Below the pieces are notes generated by a model. That model was not told the DNA's origin. It was given only the letters and a program-made list of their open reading frames with translations, and did not search any database. From Pholis gunnellus (lineage: Eukaryota > Chordata > Actinopteri > Perciformes > Pholidae): DNA of 64,000 nt. Shown in pieces: positions 13,320 to 25,217 of the stretch. The position numbers were made by a program, and so were the translations under genes. The stretch spans positions 5,014,501-5,078,500 of the forward strand of contig OU342823.1 of assembly GCA_910591455.2 (NCBI GenBank). Direction: 5' to 3'. Numbering within the stretch: position 1 is the stretch's first letter; each line of letters starts with the position of its first letter.

Positions 13320-14689
13320 CAGTGGCGGCCCGTGTGTTTTATACCTGGGCCTTCAGTGCTGTCCTACTACAGTTGAACCACCTCCTAATAACCTCATTAT
13401 GACGCCACAGCTACGGTTATTATGTGTTTTGTGTAAAAATGAAGACCTACAAATACACTAACTGCTGAGTGCAGATACATGAATATGCACATGACGGAAT
13501 GCTTCGTCATTAACGGACAAAGCATATAGTTCAATCAATTCAGCAAAACTGTGGCGCTAAAATACGTATAAAGAGCACCACACTAAAGAGCACCATTTAG
13601 ATATTCTTCACATCAGAGGGAACAATAATAACTGTATCATAAAAATGACACGACCTCCAGAATATACACAATATATATATACACCTTAGTTCTTGTTTCT
13701 GATGGATTTATTCGTCTGTCAACACCGAGAGGGAAAATGAGTCCACTTCAAAGATGATCACTTAAACACTTTAACTTAAACTTAACTTTAACACTTTAAC
13801 TTTGTGCGGAGTATATAGACTTCTGCCGCTTCACGTGTCTTCTTGTTGCTGTGCACCGACTAAATGTGTCCCAGCACAACATAGGACGTAACAATAGTTC
13901 CTATCACATATAAAACCAAACAAAAATCCATATTCATAAAAACAAGTTGGACACATAATAATATATAAACAAGCATATTAAATAATGACTAAAGCTACTG
14001 TAGATGTAAAAACAAAAGCAGTTAATTTACCAGAGCGACTGTTCACTATTTAAAGACAAAGTCCATCCTCCTTTCTTTGTTAACAAAGAGTTTAATCTCA
14101 TGGTTGTTCAGTACATCCGTGCATTTTAGTTCCAGTAAGAAGTCCTTCTCAATTCATGGACGCCAGTGATGTCAGTCAAGCCTCCCCAGTTGTATTTCTT
14201 GAATACGTTTTAATGCGTTTGAGGGCTGAAAATGTCCGCTTGACAGAGGCAGCAGATATTGGTATTGTCACTGCCCAACATGTCAGGCTAGCCCACTGAC
14301 CAATCACGTATGGCTAGGCCAGCTAGCAGCTCTGACACATCAAAGAATACGCCCAACATGTTAAACTAAAGATCTGATTTGTTGAAGACTATGACAATCA
14401 ACAATATCGTCCCCATTTACTTAAACTGCAAAGGGTTTCACTTGTAACTCTGCAGGCATCCAGGCAGATTTTTTTTACCCAGAGACAGCATAGGGAAGAA
14501 ATCTGATTGGATAAAAGCTCTACTTAAAACAAGCTGCGCTGGAAGCAGAGCAACTGAGGAAGACAGTAGCTGTGCAATGAGAAAATAATACACAGTAGTG
14601 TATTTATGAAAAATAATTAAATTATAAAATAGCTATAACTTTGTGATTCTATCTAGGCCAGCAGAGAAGGCCCTGATGGCCCACCACTG
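13320..14689 (-). mobile_element. hAT-type DNA transposon copy, internally deleted
   Basis: The element is bounded by short terminal inverted repeats (CAGTGGCGG at the left end, CCACCACTG at the right) and by a perfect 8-bp target-site duplication, cacaaaac, at 13312-13319 and 14690-14697. The 8-bp duplication and CAG..CTG ends are diagnostic of hAT transposons. Inside, the minus strand encodes remains of the transposase C-terminal dimerisation domain (separate entry). Most of the transposase is missing, so the 1370-bp copy is non-autonomous. Confidence 0.88.
14045..14272 (-). pseudogene. hAT transposase C-terminal (hATC dimerisation) remnant
   Basis: Read on the minus strand from 14272, the sequence gives TIPISAASVKRTFSALKRIK, then TYSRNTTGEA, a TGA stop, and LTSLASMN. 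It continues after further stops or frameshifts with KLFVNKERRMDFVFK and a natural-looking terminal stop at 14045-14047. The pattern P-[IV]-S-x-A-S-x-[KE]-R-x-F-S-x-L-K-x-I-K is the conserved core of the hATC domain in ZMYM6-like/hAT transposases. In-frame stops and the missing catalytic region mark it as dead. Confidence 0.82.
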
Positions 14690-15780
14690 CACAAAACCAT
14701 CTGTTCTGTATCCTTGGAAGGAACAACAGACAAGCAACATGTACTACACACTCTAACAGGTTATAATATAGCTATGAAATATGAACATGTGAACCGAAAC
14801 AAATCTAAATGTTGAAACGTTTCTGCTATAGTTTGGAGTAGAGGAAACATCTGAACCCACTGTCCTGTCACAAGGATTCAAACCATCCATGTTTGACTTT
14901 TCCGTCAGGGCGTCTTGATGTGGTTTCAGAGCACTTTCAGGGCTTTTATTGTCCATGTTCCCTCTCAAAAATAGAAGCCGTGGCTTTTCAGAAGTCCATC
15001 TGACGTTGGCAGTGTGATTACCTGAGCGTTTACCTATTATTATATTTAAAACATTTTTTTAAATATATATTTAAAAATATTTACTTCCTGCTTTTGAGAA
15101 ATATGAAGGTGCTTGAATGCATCCTACTGAAAAAGAGTCATTGATGAATTTCATTTGAATCAGCGGGGCCAAAAAGATCCTTTCAGGTCATTCACGCAAA
15201 GAGCCCAACCCATAGCCTGCAGCAGGACAGCATTGTATTCAACACACATTCAAACTGTAAAGCAGCAAGTTGCGCTGTGTAATAGCAAGCCATTTGACTG
15301 ATAAACACCTCAATGTCTATGTATCGTTCGAAGGACATCTTGAGCCAGTCCTTCCTTTCAAGGTTGAATCGACCGTGTCTGATGTGCCGCTGATTCGGTC
15401 GCACTTTAGAACAATTCTGTCACGATAGCAAACAAGTCTGCTCTCTGTCTCCGCCCCGCGGAAGAGCAATGGCTCGGAGGCCTCTGAGCATGGTAATGGA
15501 AATGGATATAGCAGGGAGCCACCATAAGCTCTGTGATTAAAGATGAGTGTATTCAGCTGGGCAACACGTATGAGAATGAAAGAGTCTCCCCGGATTTAGT
15601 GGAGAGGGATGAAGATATGAACGGAAGGTGGGAGGGAGAGATGAGAAGTGCATCATTTATTTGATAAAGCCTGTCTGTGAGCCAATTAAGTGCTGAATAG
15701 AGGGAGAAGGAAAGGTATGGAGTCAGTTTATTGATACATGTGACTTTAACTGCAGCTAGTTGTGTGTTTGCTAAGATAAA

Positions 15781-16344
15781 AGATGTTCCGATACCTTTTT
15801 TTCCTTCCCGATTCCCATACCTAAACCTCCAAACTGCTGAACTTAAACAGGTCATATTGCTGTGAAAACTTCTCCTTCAAACATTACATTTGAGCACATC
15901 ATGACAAAAAAATTATTTACCATCACCCATACTCAATGAAGCTTAAACGCCTCATAATGTAACTCAATGCAACCTCTGTTAGCTTTAGCTGTCATCTCCT
16001 TTATTTACCCAAGCCTGACTGCGCTGCTCACCATCTGCTAACAGCTAACGATAACTAGCTCTCCTCCCGATTTCAACACAGATTTGTTGTTGACAATGTA
16101 ACGTTATCAGGTGACAAAAAGGTGCAAGAGAGTGTTAAAACCACAGGTGTTCAGTGCTGGTTTGCACATGCGCAGTACCGATTGGCCAGGATGTACGAAT
16201 CGTGTAGCGAGCGACACTTACTGTAAATGAGCTGATGGATGGTATGAGAACGTGATATCATATTGTTGCGCAGACTTGTATACTGGCCGTTACCCGATCC
16301 GGTATTTTCGGCATTTCTAATACTGGTATCAGCATCGGAACAAT
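15781..16344. mobile_element. Probable MITE with GTTCCGATACC termini
   Basis: The left end reads AGATGTTCCGATACC and the right end GGTATCAGCATCGGAACAAT, imperfect inverted repeats of about 18 bp. The interior has further ATCCGGTATT-like fragments and no protein frame. No convincing target duplication was found. Confidence 0.55.
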
Positions 16345-18307
16345 GCTAGCTAGGATGCGCATGCAGAGTGTTATCCATGATTGAACTTGAGATACAATCC
16401 AAACCTAATTGTGCTACTTTATTTTAAAAACATTTTGCATCCTTGACCAATGTGTGTTCATAAGCTCCCATCCTGTGAACACCCATAGACAAACAGTGTT
16501 TAGCTCCTATTATGGAATCAGAGTCTTTATATACAGCCTTTATTGCCACAAGTGTCTCCTCAGCTCAGCCAGTTAACTGTTATTTATCTGTTTTGCTCCT
16601 TGCCTTCATCACTGTTGGTTGGATATTAAAAAGCGTGATGTTAAACACAGTGAATCATGCAGTGTGAGGTCTGGGCCTCTGCCTGAAACTCATGGAGAGA
16701 ACCTGCAGTCATGTGTATTCTGAGACAACTCCATCATGTCTATAGTTGGAGATGTTTTGGATGGCGGTGTGAGAGGTTAGCGTCATTGTATCATCTTAAT
16801 TTGGCTTTGTTTACAGAACAAACGGCCAGGAATGGGGAAAGAAAATACGAAATTTGTTAGTGAGCTGAAGTCCTTGCAGCAGCAAAGGGGCTAACATGAG
16901 CAACACAATCAGTATTTGGTCTCAATAAACACAAAGCGTGACTGCAGCAGCACACATCCGCTCAGACGTTGTTTTTTTCCAGTACGTTGAGTGATCCTCG
17001 GTCAAGGTCCTTCGCGTATTTTAGCGTTGCACTTCATATCTACGAAGGCAGCAAGGGTCAAACTTGGCCTCATCCATCAGAGCAGCCACACTGTGTTGGC
17101 GTCCAGGTCTGCGTTGCTGCTGTGTTTATTATTTATGAAGCCTCCCGCATGAGAGAGACAGAGAGATCCATTTGTGTTAGAGGAGAGGCGAACTGTCGGC
17201 CCTCTACATGAACTGATGAAGACGGCGAGAACTTTGTGTGGTACAACAAAATGTGGAATTCATAAAGACGCAAACAGTTTCCAAATTTCAAACGTTTCCT
17301 CGATGCGTCGTTGCTGAAATGCCAGAACACACACACACACACACACACACGCCTCTGCCTGAAACAATTTCTGTCTGGTAACGAGACTCATAGAGCAGAC
17401 TATTCTCAGTGCGATTCATCAAGGAGTATTTCTGGGCCGTTGCGATAAGTTTTCACCTCTTTGGCGACGTTGTCCCTAAAAATAAATTAAAAAAAGCTTG
17501 ATGTCCTGCTGTTCAGTGCTGCTGCCTCGTCTCCATTCATTTCAGGTGTTTTCAAAGAGGGGCGCACGTTTGAGTGTTCTACCGCATGACTCACAAATAT
17601 GCACACACACCTCCACACACACACACACACAAACTAGGTCAGCAGAAGCCAGCATCATTTGCTATGAATCATAACCTACCGTCATAGAAAGAGGCTTACA
17701 ACGAATCAATATGAAACGTGGCTCCTGCTAAAGACAGATGATTGGCTGATATGATGCAGGCCGGCCTGTTAGCAAGCCATCACCAGCTCAGTTGCTCTTG
17801 ATCTCTGTCATACGCCTCTCCAACAATGCGGCTGATTGTGTTGATGATGCATGTGAGGATAGTTACTCCCCCTTGAGAATGTTGCAGTTTCTGTGTTATT
17901 TTAAGAACAGACCAAACATTTTGGAGTTGGTCTTAAGGGCCCTCTGGGGCTTACTCAGATCACAAAAGAACCATTTGATAGTTTGAGAAATCATTGTACA
18001 TTACTTGTTTTGATATCTGTGGGAAAATCCTCTTTTCTTTTGCTCCATATGAAGGAGGTCAAAGGTTAATGGCTACAAAGGAACCCCACGGGAGGTGGCA
18101 GGAATTCACATACTCAAAGACACGCCGACATGCGGCTAGAACTCCAGAAGATAATTCGGATGATTTTCTAGCAGCAGATTAAGTCAAGCAGCATTGTCTT
18201 GGCATTAGAGTGATGGCCAGTTCTCGTTCATAGTTAATCACTTTCATTGATGCTGCTCGAACTCAAGGGGGAAACTCTGTAAGAAGTGAAACCAATGCCA
18301 AAACTTG

Positions 18308-18782
18308 CATTCTCTCTAATGGCCATCAGGGGGCGACTCAAGAGAAGTCTATGAGGAAATGACTCTACTTCTCTTGACTTATTACCTCAGTAAACATTGT
18401 GAACATGAGTTTATGGTCTCAATCTCTAGTTTCAAGTCTTCTTCAATACAGCATGATGTTCATTTAGTAAATGATGGTCCATTTAGAGTCAAACAGACCA
18501 TAAAGCAGAGTATGCTTTAGGGCGGGGCTAGCTTGTGATTGACAAGTCTCTACCACGGCGTTGTACGGTCCGAGTGTTGTCCGTGTTTTCGTCTTTGAAC
18601 TTTAACACTTGTGTTTTCACTTCATGAGGTTTAATTGTAAAATGTTGGTCACATAATGTCTTTTTCAGCAGTCGAGTGTTTTTGACGGCTAAAATGCAGA
18701 ATTCGAAGCTTCAAAACGGCAGTCCACAAACCAATTGGTGACGTCACCGTGACTCAGCTAACTTCTTACATAAAGTGTATGC
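18308..18782. repeat. Dispersed teleost repeat, copy A
   Basis: Runs from CTAATGGCCATCAGGGGGCG to about CTTACATAAAGTGTATG. Positions 18404-18530 match copy B at 49501-49627 with one difference in 127 bp. The order of motifs (CAGGGGGCGACTC, GTTTCAAGTCTTCTTCAATA, GGGCGGGGCTA, CCAATTGGTGACGTCAC) is that of a repeat I know to be abundant in perciform genomes. No coding potential; class not known to me. Confidence 0.7.
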
Positions 18783-19639
18783 TTGAACTAGAGCAAAGTC
18801 TGTATTACAGCCACATGAGAAATCAACATGAAAAACAAGAAAGAGCAAAGTGGTTTAGAAATTTCTTATTTTCAAAATAATTGTTTGGACAAAGAAAAGT
18901 TAGCGAATCAAAATGGAAATTAAGAGAGAAAAAAAGTGAAGAGCAGCGAGGAAGATGAAGAAAGTGTCATACACACCCAAAAAAGCTGTAGAGGCACAAT
19001 CGTTGAGGGTGTAAAACACACACACACACGCACACACTAATCCATCAGTATGTTCAGTAATGAGAGGCGAACAGAAGGGGATGAGAGGATGGGGACGGAG
19101 AGAGAGAGAGGAGGATGTTAAGAGTTTGCAAGGGCTGACTGGATGGACAGAGGGAGGGATGAGTTCTTTACGTAGGAGAGCAATTATTACTGACACGGGC
19201 TGAGATTTAAAGAGATGGAGAGGGGATGGAGGGAAAGGAACACAGGGGAATTTAAAGAAACATTTCATTGAATGAAGTTATTTAAAGTGGGAACGTGTGC
19301 TTTGTAGTGGCTTGTTAAATATTCTTTTCTGCTTCTATTTGTTACAACCAAATAACTATGGCTGGAAACACGTCACATTTGGCGCAGAAATATATCGATT
19401 TTATTGATATTTTTGTATCCAGCACCTATCCTGCAGAGGTGAAGTGGACGTGCACACAGCTGTGCAGCCACAGTTTAATGGAGCTGTTTGAGCTTGAATC
19501 GGCACCGTGAGGTTTAAATTGCCTACAAAGAAAAGCAAAATGGGCCTTCAAGAAAATAAAAACAGTAACAGATAAAGAAAAGGAAGAAGGGCGGGTGGAA
19601 GAAAGAAGCAGGAAGAGAAACATAGTTACGGTTTGCATG

Positions 19640-20549
19640 GTTGATTTTAGAGCACTCGAGGAAGGACGGTGAGTTAAGAGAGAGAAAGCCTGCCAGTGTA
19701 CCTTTTTTATTAGATAGGGAGAGAGATGGAGAGTTACAGAAAAGAAAGGGGAAAAGAATGGGATGTTCAGGTTGGAGAGATGAAGCAGAGATCGGGCATT
19801 AGAAAAAAAGAAGCAAAGCTACAGAAAGGAGTAACAGAGAGAGAGAGAGAGCGCAGGTGTATTGAAAGAGAGAACAAAAGGAAATCCTGGATAAAGTGAG
19901 AGTTCAGTCAGGAGAGAGAGATCCTGCAAAACGAGGGAGGGAGAGAGAGATCCTGTGTAGAGGAAGAGAGGGAGAGCTTCAGCAGAGAGAGAGCGAGAGG
20001 GAGGGAGGGAGGGAGATAGAGCTGAGCGGAGGGAAGTCTCAGCAGCAGCAGTGTGGCTGAGCTCTCAGTCAGTCCGGCTACAGCTGTGGATCTGATATGA
20101 GCTGTGTTTCTCTACTGGCCCCCGAGAGACTGACTGACTGAGATGCAGACAGAGAGACGGAAATGAAGGACGGACCTACGGAAAGGACGAGAGACACAGA
20201 GGAAGAGTAGTCAGCAGAGAGCAGAGGTTGAGGGGGGAGGCAGAGCGACGAACCCCAGGAGCCTCAAACTCTTTGTCGCTGCCTGAGCGTTGGGGGCCAA
20301 CCAGTGACAGCGGCGGTCAGGGAGGGAGGGAGGAGGTGGAGGAGGAGGAAACGGAGAGACCTCGGGGGCACGGTGACGGTGCCGACTGTGCCAGCGGTGG
20401 TGCCGCCTTCGCCCTTTCCGTCTCTCGGGGAGAGCGGAGGGGGGAGGACGGCAGACGGAGTGGCAGGACGGGGCAGCGCGGATGGCGGGCGGGCGCGGGG
20501 GGCCAGCTGGGGGGGGACGGGGGAGGCCCGGTGGGAGGCGGCCGTGCCC
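19640..20549 (+). promoter_or_regulatory. Probable promoter/5' leader of the 1b-type transcript
   Basis: About 400 bp of purine-rich sequence (many GAGAGA and GGGAGG runs, 19640-20040) passes into a GC- and CpG-rich block (about 20220-20690) directly upstream of the 1b-type start codon. No clear TATA box was seen, as is common for CpG-type promoters. The leader contains several upstream ATGs, listed separately. The transcription start cannot be placed from sequence alone. Confidence 0.5.
20097..20210 (+). promoter_or_regulatory. Three short consecutive upstream ORFs in the 1b leader
   Basis: The ATG at 20097 opens a 14-residue ORF ending at 20141. The ATG at 20143 opens a 7-residue ORF ending at 20166. 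The ATG at 20163 opens a 15-residue ORF ending with TAG at 20208-20210. If transcription starts upstream of 20097, scanning ribosomes would meet these before the main start at 20550. Confidence 0.4.
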
Positions 20550-20580
20550 ATGGGCCGGGGCTCCTGGGTCGACCAGATGA
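20482..20580 (+). promoter_or_regulatory. Upstream ORF overlapping the 1b-type start codon
   Basis: An ATG at 20482 opens a 32-codon glycine/arginine-rich frame that ends with TGA at 20578-20580, about 30 nt past the main ATG at 20550 and in a different frame. Translation of it would bypass the main start, so it could lower 1b output. Its context lacks a purine at -3. Confidence 0.4.
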
Positions 20581-20681
20581 GCGAGATGTCGCTGAGTGGG
20601 CGAGACAGCCTCCCCCAGGAGGGGGGGAGGAACGCCAGGGTCCGACGGGCTGTCCGCATCTCGTCTCTCGTCGCTCAGGAG
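20550..20681 (+). CDS. kcnh2/kcnh6: ERG (Kv11) K+ channel, 1b-type alternative first coding exon
   Basis: This exon encodes 44 residues starting MGRGSWVDQM and ending RVRRAVRISSLVAQE, followed by a strong donor (GAG|GTGAGT). The last 15 residues match the C-terminal half of the ERG1b-specific N-terminus as I know it from mammalian KCNH2, where this segment is spliced directly to VLSLGADVLPEYKLQ. The donor is phase 0, as is the acceptor at 60391. The ATG at 20550 is the first in-frame ATG after an in-frame TGA at 20229-20231, so a longer N-terminus is unlikely; its context (CCC ATG G) is moderate. In the family, ERG1b subunits lack the PAS domain, deactivate faster and co-assemble with 1a subunits in the plasma membrane. 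The first 29 residues are not recognisably conserved. Odd: a (GT)45 tract begins 11 nt past the donor. Exon identity is near certain; paralogue assignment is not. Confidence 0.88.
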
Positions 20682-20689
20682 GTGAGTGG

Positions 20690-20692
<3 letters not shown>

Positions 20693-20782
<90 letters not shown>
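20693..20782. repeat. (GT)45 microsatellite beside the 1b exon donor
   Basis: Begins 11 nt after the GT of the 5' splice site at 20682. Confidence 0.97.
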
Positions 20783-20783
<1 letters not shown>

Positions 20784-21911
20784 TGGTTCAGGGGCAAATG
20801 ACACAATCTGAAATTGAAGTATGAATGAGGCCTCATTGAGTGTCAAGAAAGAGATTAGTGTGTGTGACGGGGTACGCAATCAGCGGAATACATGTGCTGT
20901 TTATTACAGACATGTGTATGTATTTTCTTTCATCAGCGGTCTGAGCTGTGGTACATGTGACCCTTGACCTCATCACTGCTGGTAGCTTGTAATGTAGACG
21001 TTTAGGAACAGAGGCTGATTTCTTTCTGTGAGGAACATCAACTGTGTTCCAGATGTATCTGCAGCATCCTTTTGGCTGATATTAGATCCATTCTATATCT
21101 CAGCAATGCAGACAGCTGGGAAATTGATGGGCAAAGTTATTGTCAATTTGCTGAATTGGTTTGGCATCGTGGATCATGTTTTTTTTCCCCCAAAAAATAG
21201 CTAGTATTTCTTCAGGGAGTGCAGTTAGTGACCATGTGGGCGCCATGGTAACGTGGCTCTGAAAGCTTATCAGGGTAGCAGGTGGGGGCGGGGCTTAGCA
21301 AGGGGTCAATTTACAAGTAAATACCATACATGAAGATAATTGTACAATGACATTTTTTATTATTGTCCCTCATTTGCTGAGAAACCCCCGAATGATTAAC
21401 ATTGACATCATTTTCCACCTCTGAGAGGAACAAAGAAAAGTTGTCCATCTTGCTATTATGTGAAAATATGTCCCGGGTAGACTCTTTAACATGAACTCTA
21501 GCAATTCTGTGCTACGAGCATCTGAAAAGGTAGAAAGAGACAACTTGGCTCAGCTGAATGTAAATGGTAAGTGCTCATAAATCAGAGGTAATGAAGTCTG
21601 GGAGTGTGTGGAGGAGATTAGGGATACATCTACGTGGTCTTAAAATACAACATTCATATGAATTGTGCTGTTGAACTGCATTCATGAACTACACTCTAGA
21701 CAATGATTCCTTCCATGGAGAACAGATCAGTCATCATAAGTAAAAAGCGATTATTCCTTAAATTACCTAAAATAAATGGGTATAGTCATAAAATAAGATA
21801 AATAGACAAACAATGACCTGATAGTTTGACATCACCTGACTCAAAACATACTTTCTAATTTCAAAAAAGGGGAATTGTGTAATAGTTAGCGTCTACTGTA
21901 ATGTAATGTCT

Positions 21912-21913
<2 letters not shown>

Positions 21914-21945
<32 letters not shown>
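21914..21945. repeat. (GT)n microsatellite
   Basis: 32-bp TG tract. Confidence 0.95.
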
Positions 21946-21946
<1 letters not shown>

Positions 21947-22328
21947 ACTCTGCTCCCTGGGCAAGCAGTGCTTCCATGTGTTTGGCCCCGTGTCCAAAGT
22001 CGTCTGTAGACGGAGACAACACATCTGCATCTGGGAACATTGAGTCCGAGAGTGCATTGAACCCAACTCTCCTCCACACTGTTCTTACCTCTCCTCTTCT
22101 CTCTGCTCCGTTTCTTTTCTTTTTTTTTCCTTTCCTTCCCTCTCCTCTTGTTTTCTTTTCTTTCCTTTCACCCCTCCTCTCCCCTCCTCTCCTCTATCAC
22201 GCCGGCAGCTGATGTAGGCCCAGTCTAGGGCAAGACTAATAGAACACTGGGAAGTGCCAATTTTAGCAAGGCAATGCAATCAAGTAAACACGATGTCTCA
22301 CAGCTCCACATGTGTTCTTTTAGGTCCC

Positions 22329-22473
<145 letters not shown>

Positions 22474-22918
22474 AAGAGCGGGAGAGATTGAGGTTAGAGC
22501 TGGGCTCTTGCTGACATTCTTCAAATGTATGCCATTTAAGCTTCTCGTTCAGCGGCTCTGTAAACACTAGAGATTTGCTGCTGTTGGGAGAGAGAGAGAG
22601 ACCAAAGGAAGAGGGGTAAAAACGAAAGAGAAGAAAAAGGGGCAAAGCAGTATATAAAGGGTCCTAGATCATGAATATTCCAACTTATGTAAAATACTGG
22701 CGGATCCTGCAGCGTCGAACCGCTCTTATTTATCACATCAAAGGTGTGTATGGCACATGTCACCTGATCAAAGGGATTTCATAAAGAAAAGAGTGTTCAT
22801 GGCTCGTGCGCATGCGTGCACCGACGGAGAATGTGAGTGCAGGAGCAGCAACGGGACACTGGCAAGCGCCGATTCATCGATACAAACAACATTTGATGAG
22901 CCGGGCACAGTGTTTGCT

Positions 22919-22945
22919 CACACACACACACACACACACACACAC
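22919..22945. repeat. (CA)n microsatellite
   Basis: 27-bp CA tract. Confidence 0.95.
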
Positions 22946-23131
22946 GGACACACATCTGCCTGCCATCACTGCATATTTCTGGTCAATATGCGTGGAAGTG
23001 ACCATTGACTGTTTGTTTTGATTGGAGACACACTAACATGGCCGGTGTATCACCAGTGGTTTGTTATATTGACACTGTAATTTTATACTAGATTTTCAAA
23101 TTGGGCCATTCCTGCTCATTTTGAATGATTG

Positions 23132-23434
23132 TTAAAGGGCCACGCCACGGATTCTACACAGAGGGCTCAGTGATGAAAGACTTATGCTTGTGAAAACTTG
23201 TTTAATGTCTTCTGTGGCTCTGCTGGGAACTTCTAAAGTTTGGTAAAGAAATCACCCTTATGACATCATCAGGGTGACTTTCAAACAGAAAGCCTTTGTT
23301 GTAAACTTGAGCCGCAAAGTTTGACAGAAGTGTGCATTTAGGCAGGACGAGTCACGAGACTTAAGAGTCAGTCTCTTGTGAGTTCCCCCGACTCCACTGC
23401 AGTATAAAAGTAAATCTCTGGAATGTCACTTTAA
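23132..23434. mobile_element. Probable MITE relic with TTAA flanks
   Basis: Starts TTAAAGGGCCACGCCACGG and ends GAATGTCACTTTAA. Both ends carry TTAA, and the interior (for example GACATCATCAGGGTGACTTT) resembles a dispersed percomorph repeat. Terminal inverted repeats are weak. Confidence 0.45.
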
Positions 23435-23803
23435 ATGTAAAATGCAGCAGTACAGTGAGTGAGCGAGCGAGCAGTGAAGGGAAGGTATCATAAAAGCTTT
23501 TGTTCATCATTTCTTCCCCAAAATAACAGCTCTGTGGATGAGCAGTGGTGGTTTGATAATGTATTTCAAAACACAGCAAGAAAATGTGAGCCGTCAACAA
23601 GAGCATAATAATATGACGGCTCAGATAAAGCGCCCTGTTTTCTTCTTTTTATTATTTGAAGTGATGTTTTTTTTTGACAGTAACAAGTAGACACTGACAT
23701 GAGCAGTAAGGGTGAAATAGGTGCAGTTCAAATATCTGAGATAAGAGTAGTCTGTCTTTTTTGACAACACGTTAACACAGGCTGGTGTGTGTGAGTGTGT
23801 GAT

Positions 23804-23834
<31 letters not shown>
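23804..23834. repeat. (GT)n microsatellite
   Basis: 31-bp TG tract preceded by interrupted TG repeats. Confidence 0.95.
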
Positions 23835-23836
<2 letters not shown>

Positions 23837-24419
23837 CACTTTACTTGGCTGAACCTGACCTTGTGTGGCTGACGGTGTTAACAGTCAACACAAGTGATGA
23901 TTAGAGGGGGTACAATTAGTTGTGCAGGAGGATTTTAAAGCGACGTACACACCTCACACAGGTTATATGGGTGCACATCGGAGTATGTGTGTTTGTTGAC
24001 ATGAATCTACGCACACACACGTGACTCTTACCCTATTTGGTAGCGTTAATATCTGAGAGAATTGTGCACAGTATTCTCTCTTTCCACATTCATTTTTTTG
24101 GAGCACAACCAGCCTCCATACCGGACAATAGTGAGGCAGAATAAATAATTCATCTCTTTTTATATTGTCTGTGTACCCCATTTTTCTTACACACAATGTA
24201 CATTTTATGTTGGCGGTCTCCAGGAGGAGGAGGAGGAGGTCATGGAGAGGAGGAGAGAAATAAAAAGACAGAAAGAAAGAGAAGGGAAGTGCAAACAATT
24301 CCCATCCATCACCTTTACCAGCAATGCCCTTAAACGCAGCAATCAGTGGCTCTGGACAAATACATCAGGACTCCTTTCCTTGCACCATAAAGAGGGTCCT
24401 CTCACTGCACTGCTCTACA

Positions 24420-24422
<3 letters not shown>

Positions 24423-24478
<56 letters not shown>
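24423..24478. repeat. (CA)28 microsatellite
   Basis: 56-bp CA tract. Confidence 0.97.
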
Positions 24479-24481
<3 letters not shown>

Positions 24482-25217
24482 CTTCATAACAACATTACTA
24501 CTAATGAAACTAATAGTTTTACTCTACAACTTACAAGTAGGGACCCCTGTTTCTGGTTATTTTCAACAAACACAAGTTGAATAGAAACGTATATGCTTTT
24601 CTTCATTAAAAACAAAATGCCAAGAGGGGACTGATATCTTCCTATCAAAGAGGGGACCTCCATAACCAGCGGGGACACTGCCCGTGGTGGACAATGTCGG
24701 TAAAAAGTGATGATTTCATTTCATCATTTCATCATCTCCCTGTATTATAGCCACTTATTAATGTTTTACCTGGAATAGTGACCTGTCTGCATGCACTGAT
24801 ATCACACATTTGTCAAGAAGCACAGCTTTGGAAAAACTACGCACTTTATTTAATGTATCTAGATTGTTCTGTCATATAAAGAATACTTTGCTGTGTTTCT
24901 ATATGTCATTACTATGAACAGTGTGGAGAGGTGGATTGTGACTTCGGACTTCCTTTATTCATCCTGTTCATCTCATTTTGTATTTGTTCTTCATAATTTA
25001 ATTGTACACAAAAATCACAGGAAAGTCCGGCTCAGTTGAGAATCACTACAGTTTACTGCGGTTGTTTAAGCATCTTCAGAGCATTTATTTCAGACTCATT
25101 AATGACATGGACAGAAGTTTATCTATGAAGCGTGCATGCTGCCATTTGGATTTTGGTGAAGAACGAAGATTTGCATTTCACCAGTCATTTCTCACATTGT
25201 ATTACACCTCATATATA

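Larger units (their letters stand above)
1..19639. other. Region upstream of the 1b-type exon: no exon recognised
   Basis: About 19.6 kb with no open frame resembling a known protein on either strand apart from hAT transposase debris near 14.1 kb. If the gene has a PAS-containing long form, this would be intronic sequence between its 5' exons and the 1b exon. Identified contents are microsatellites and transposon relics listed separately. Small exons (under about 60 codons) could be missed by eye. Confidence 0.6.

Noticed and set aside
1..20000. PAS-domain exons of the long ERG form
   Set aside because: No frame resembling the PAS or PAS-cap sequence was found; these exons are presumably upstream of the window.
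20232..20549. Possible longer N-terminal extension of the 1b-type exon
   Set aside because: The frame is open from 20232 but contains no ATG before 20550, and an in-frame TGA lies at 20229-20231.
20211..20879. 222-residue minus-strand frame
   Set aside because: It is the antisense of the CpG-rich 1b leader and exon plus a GT repeat; the sense strand carries the conserved ERG sequence.
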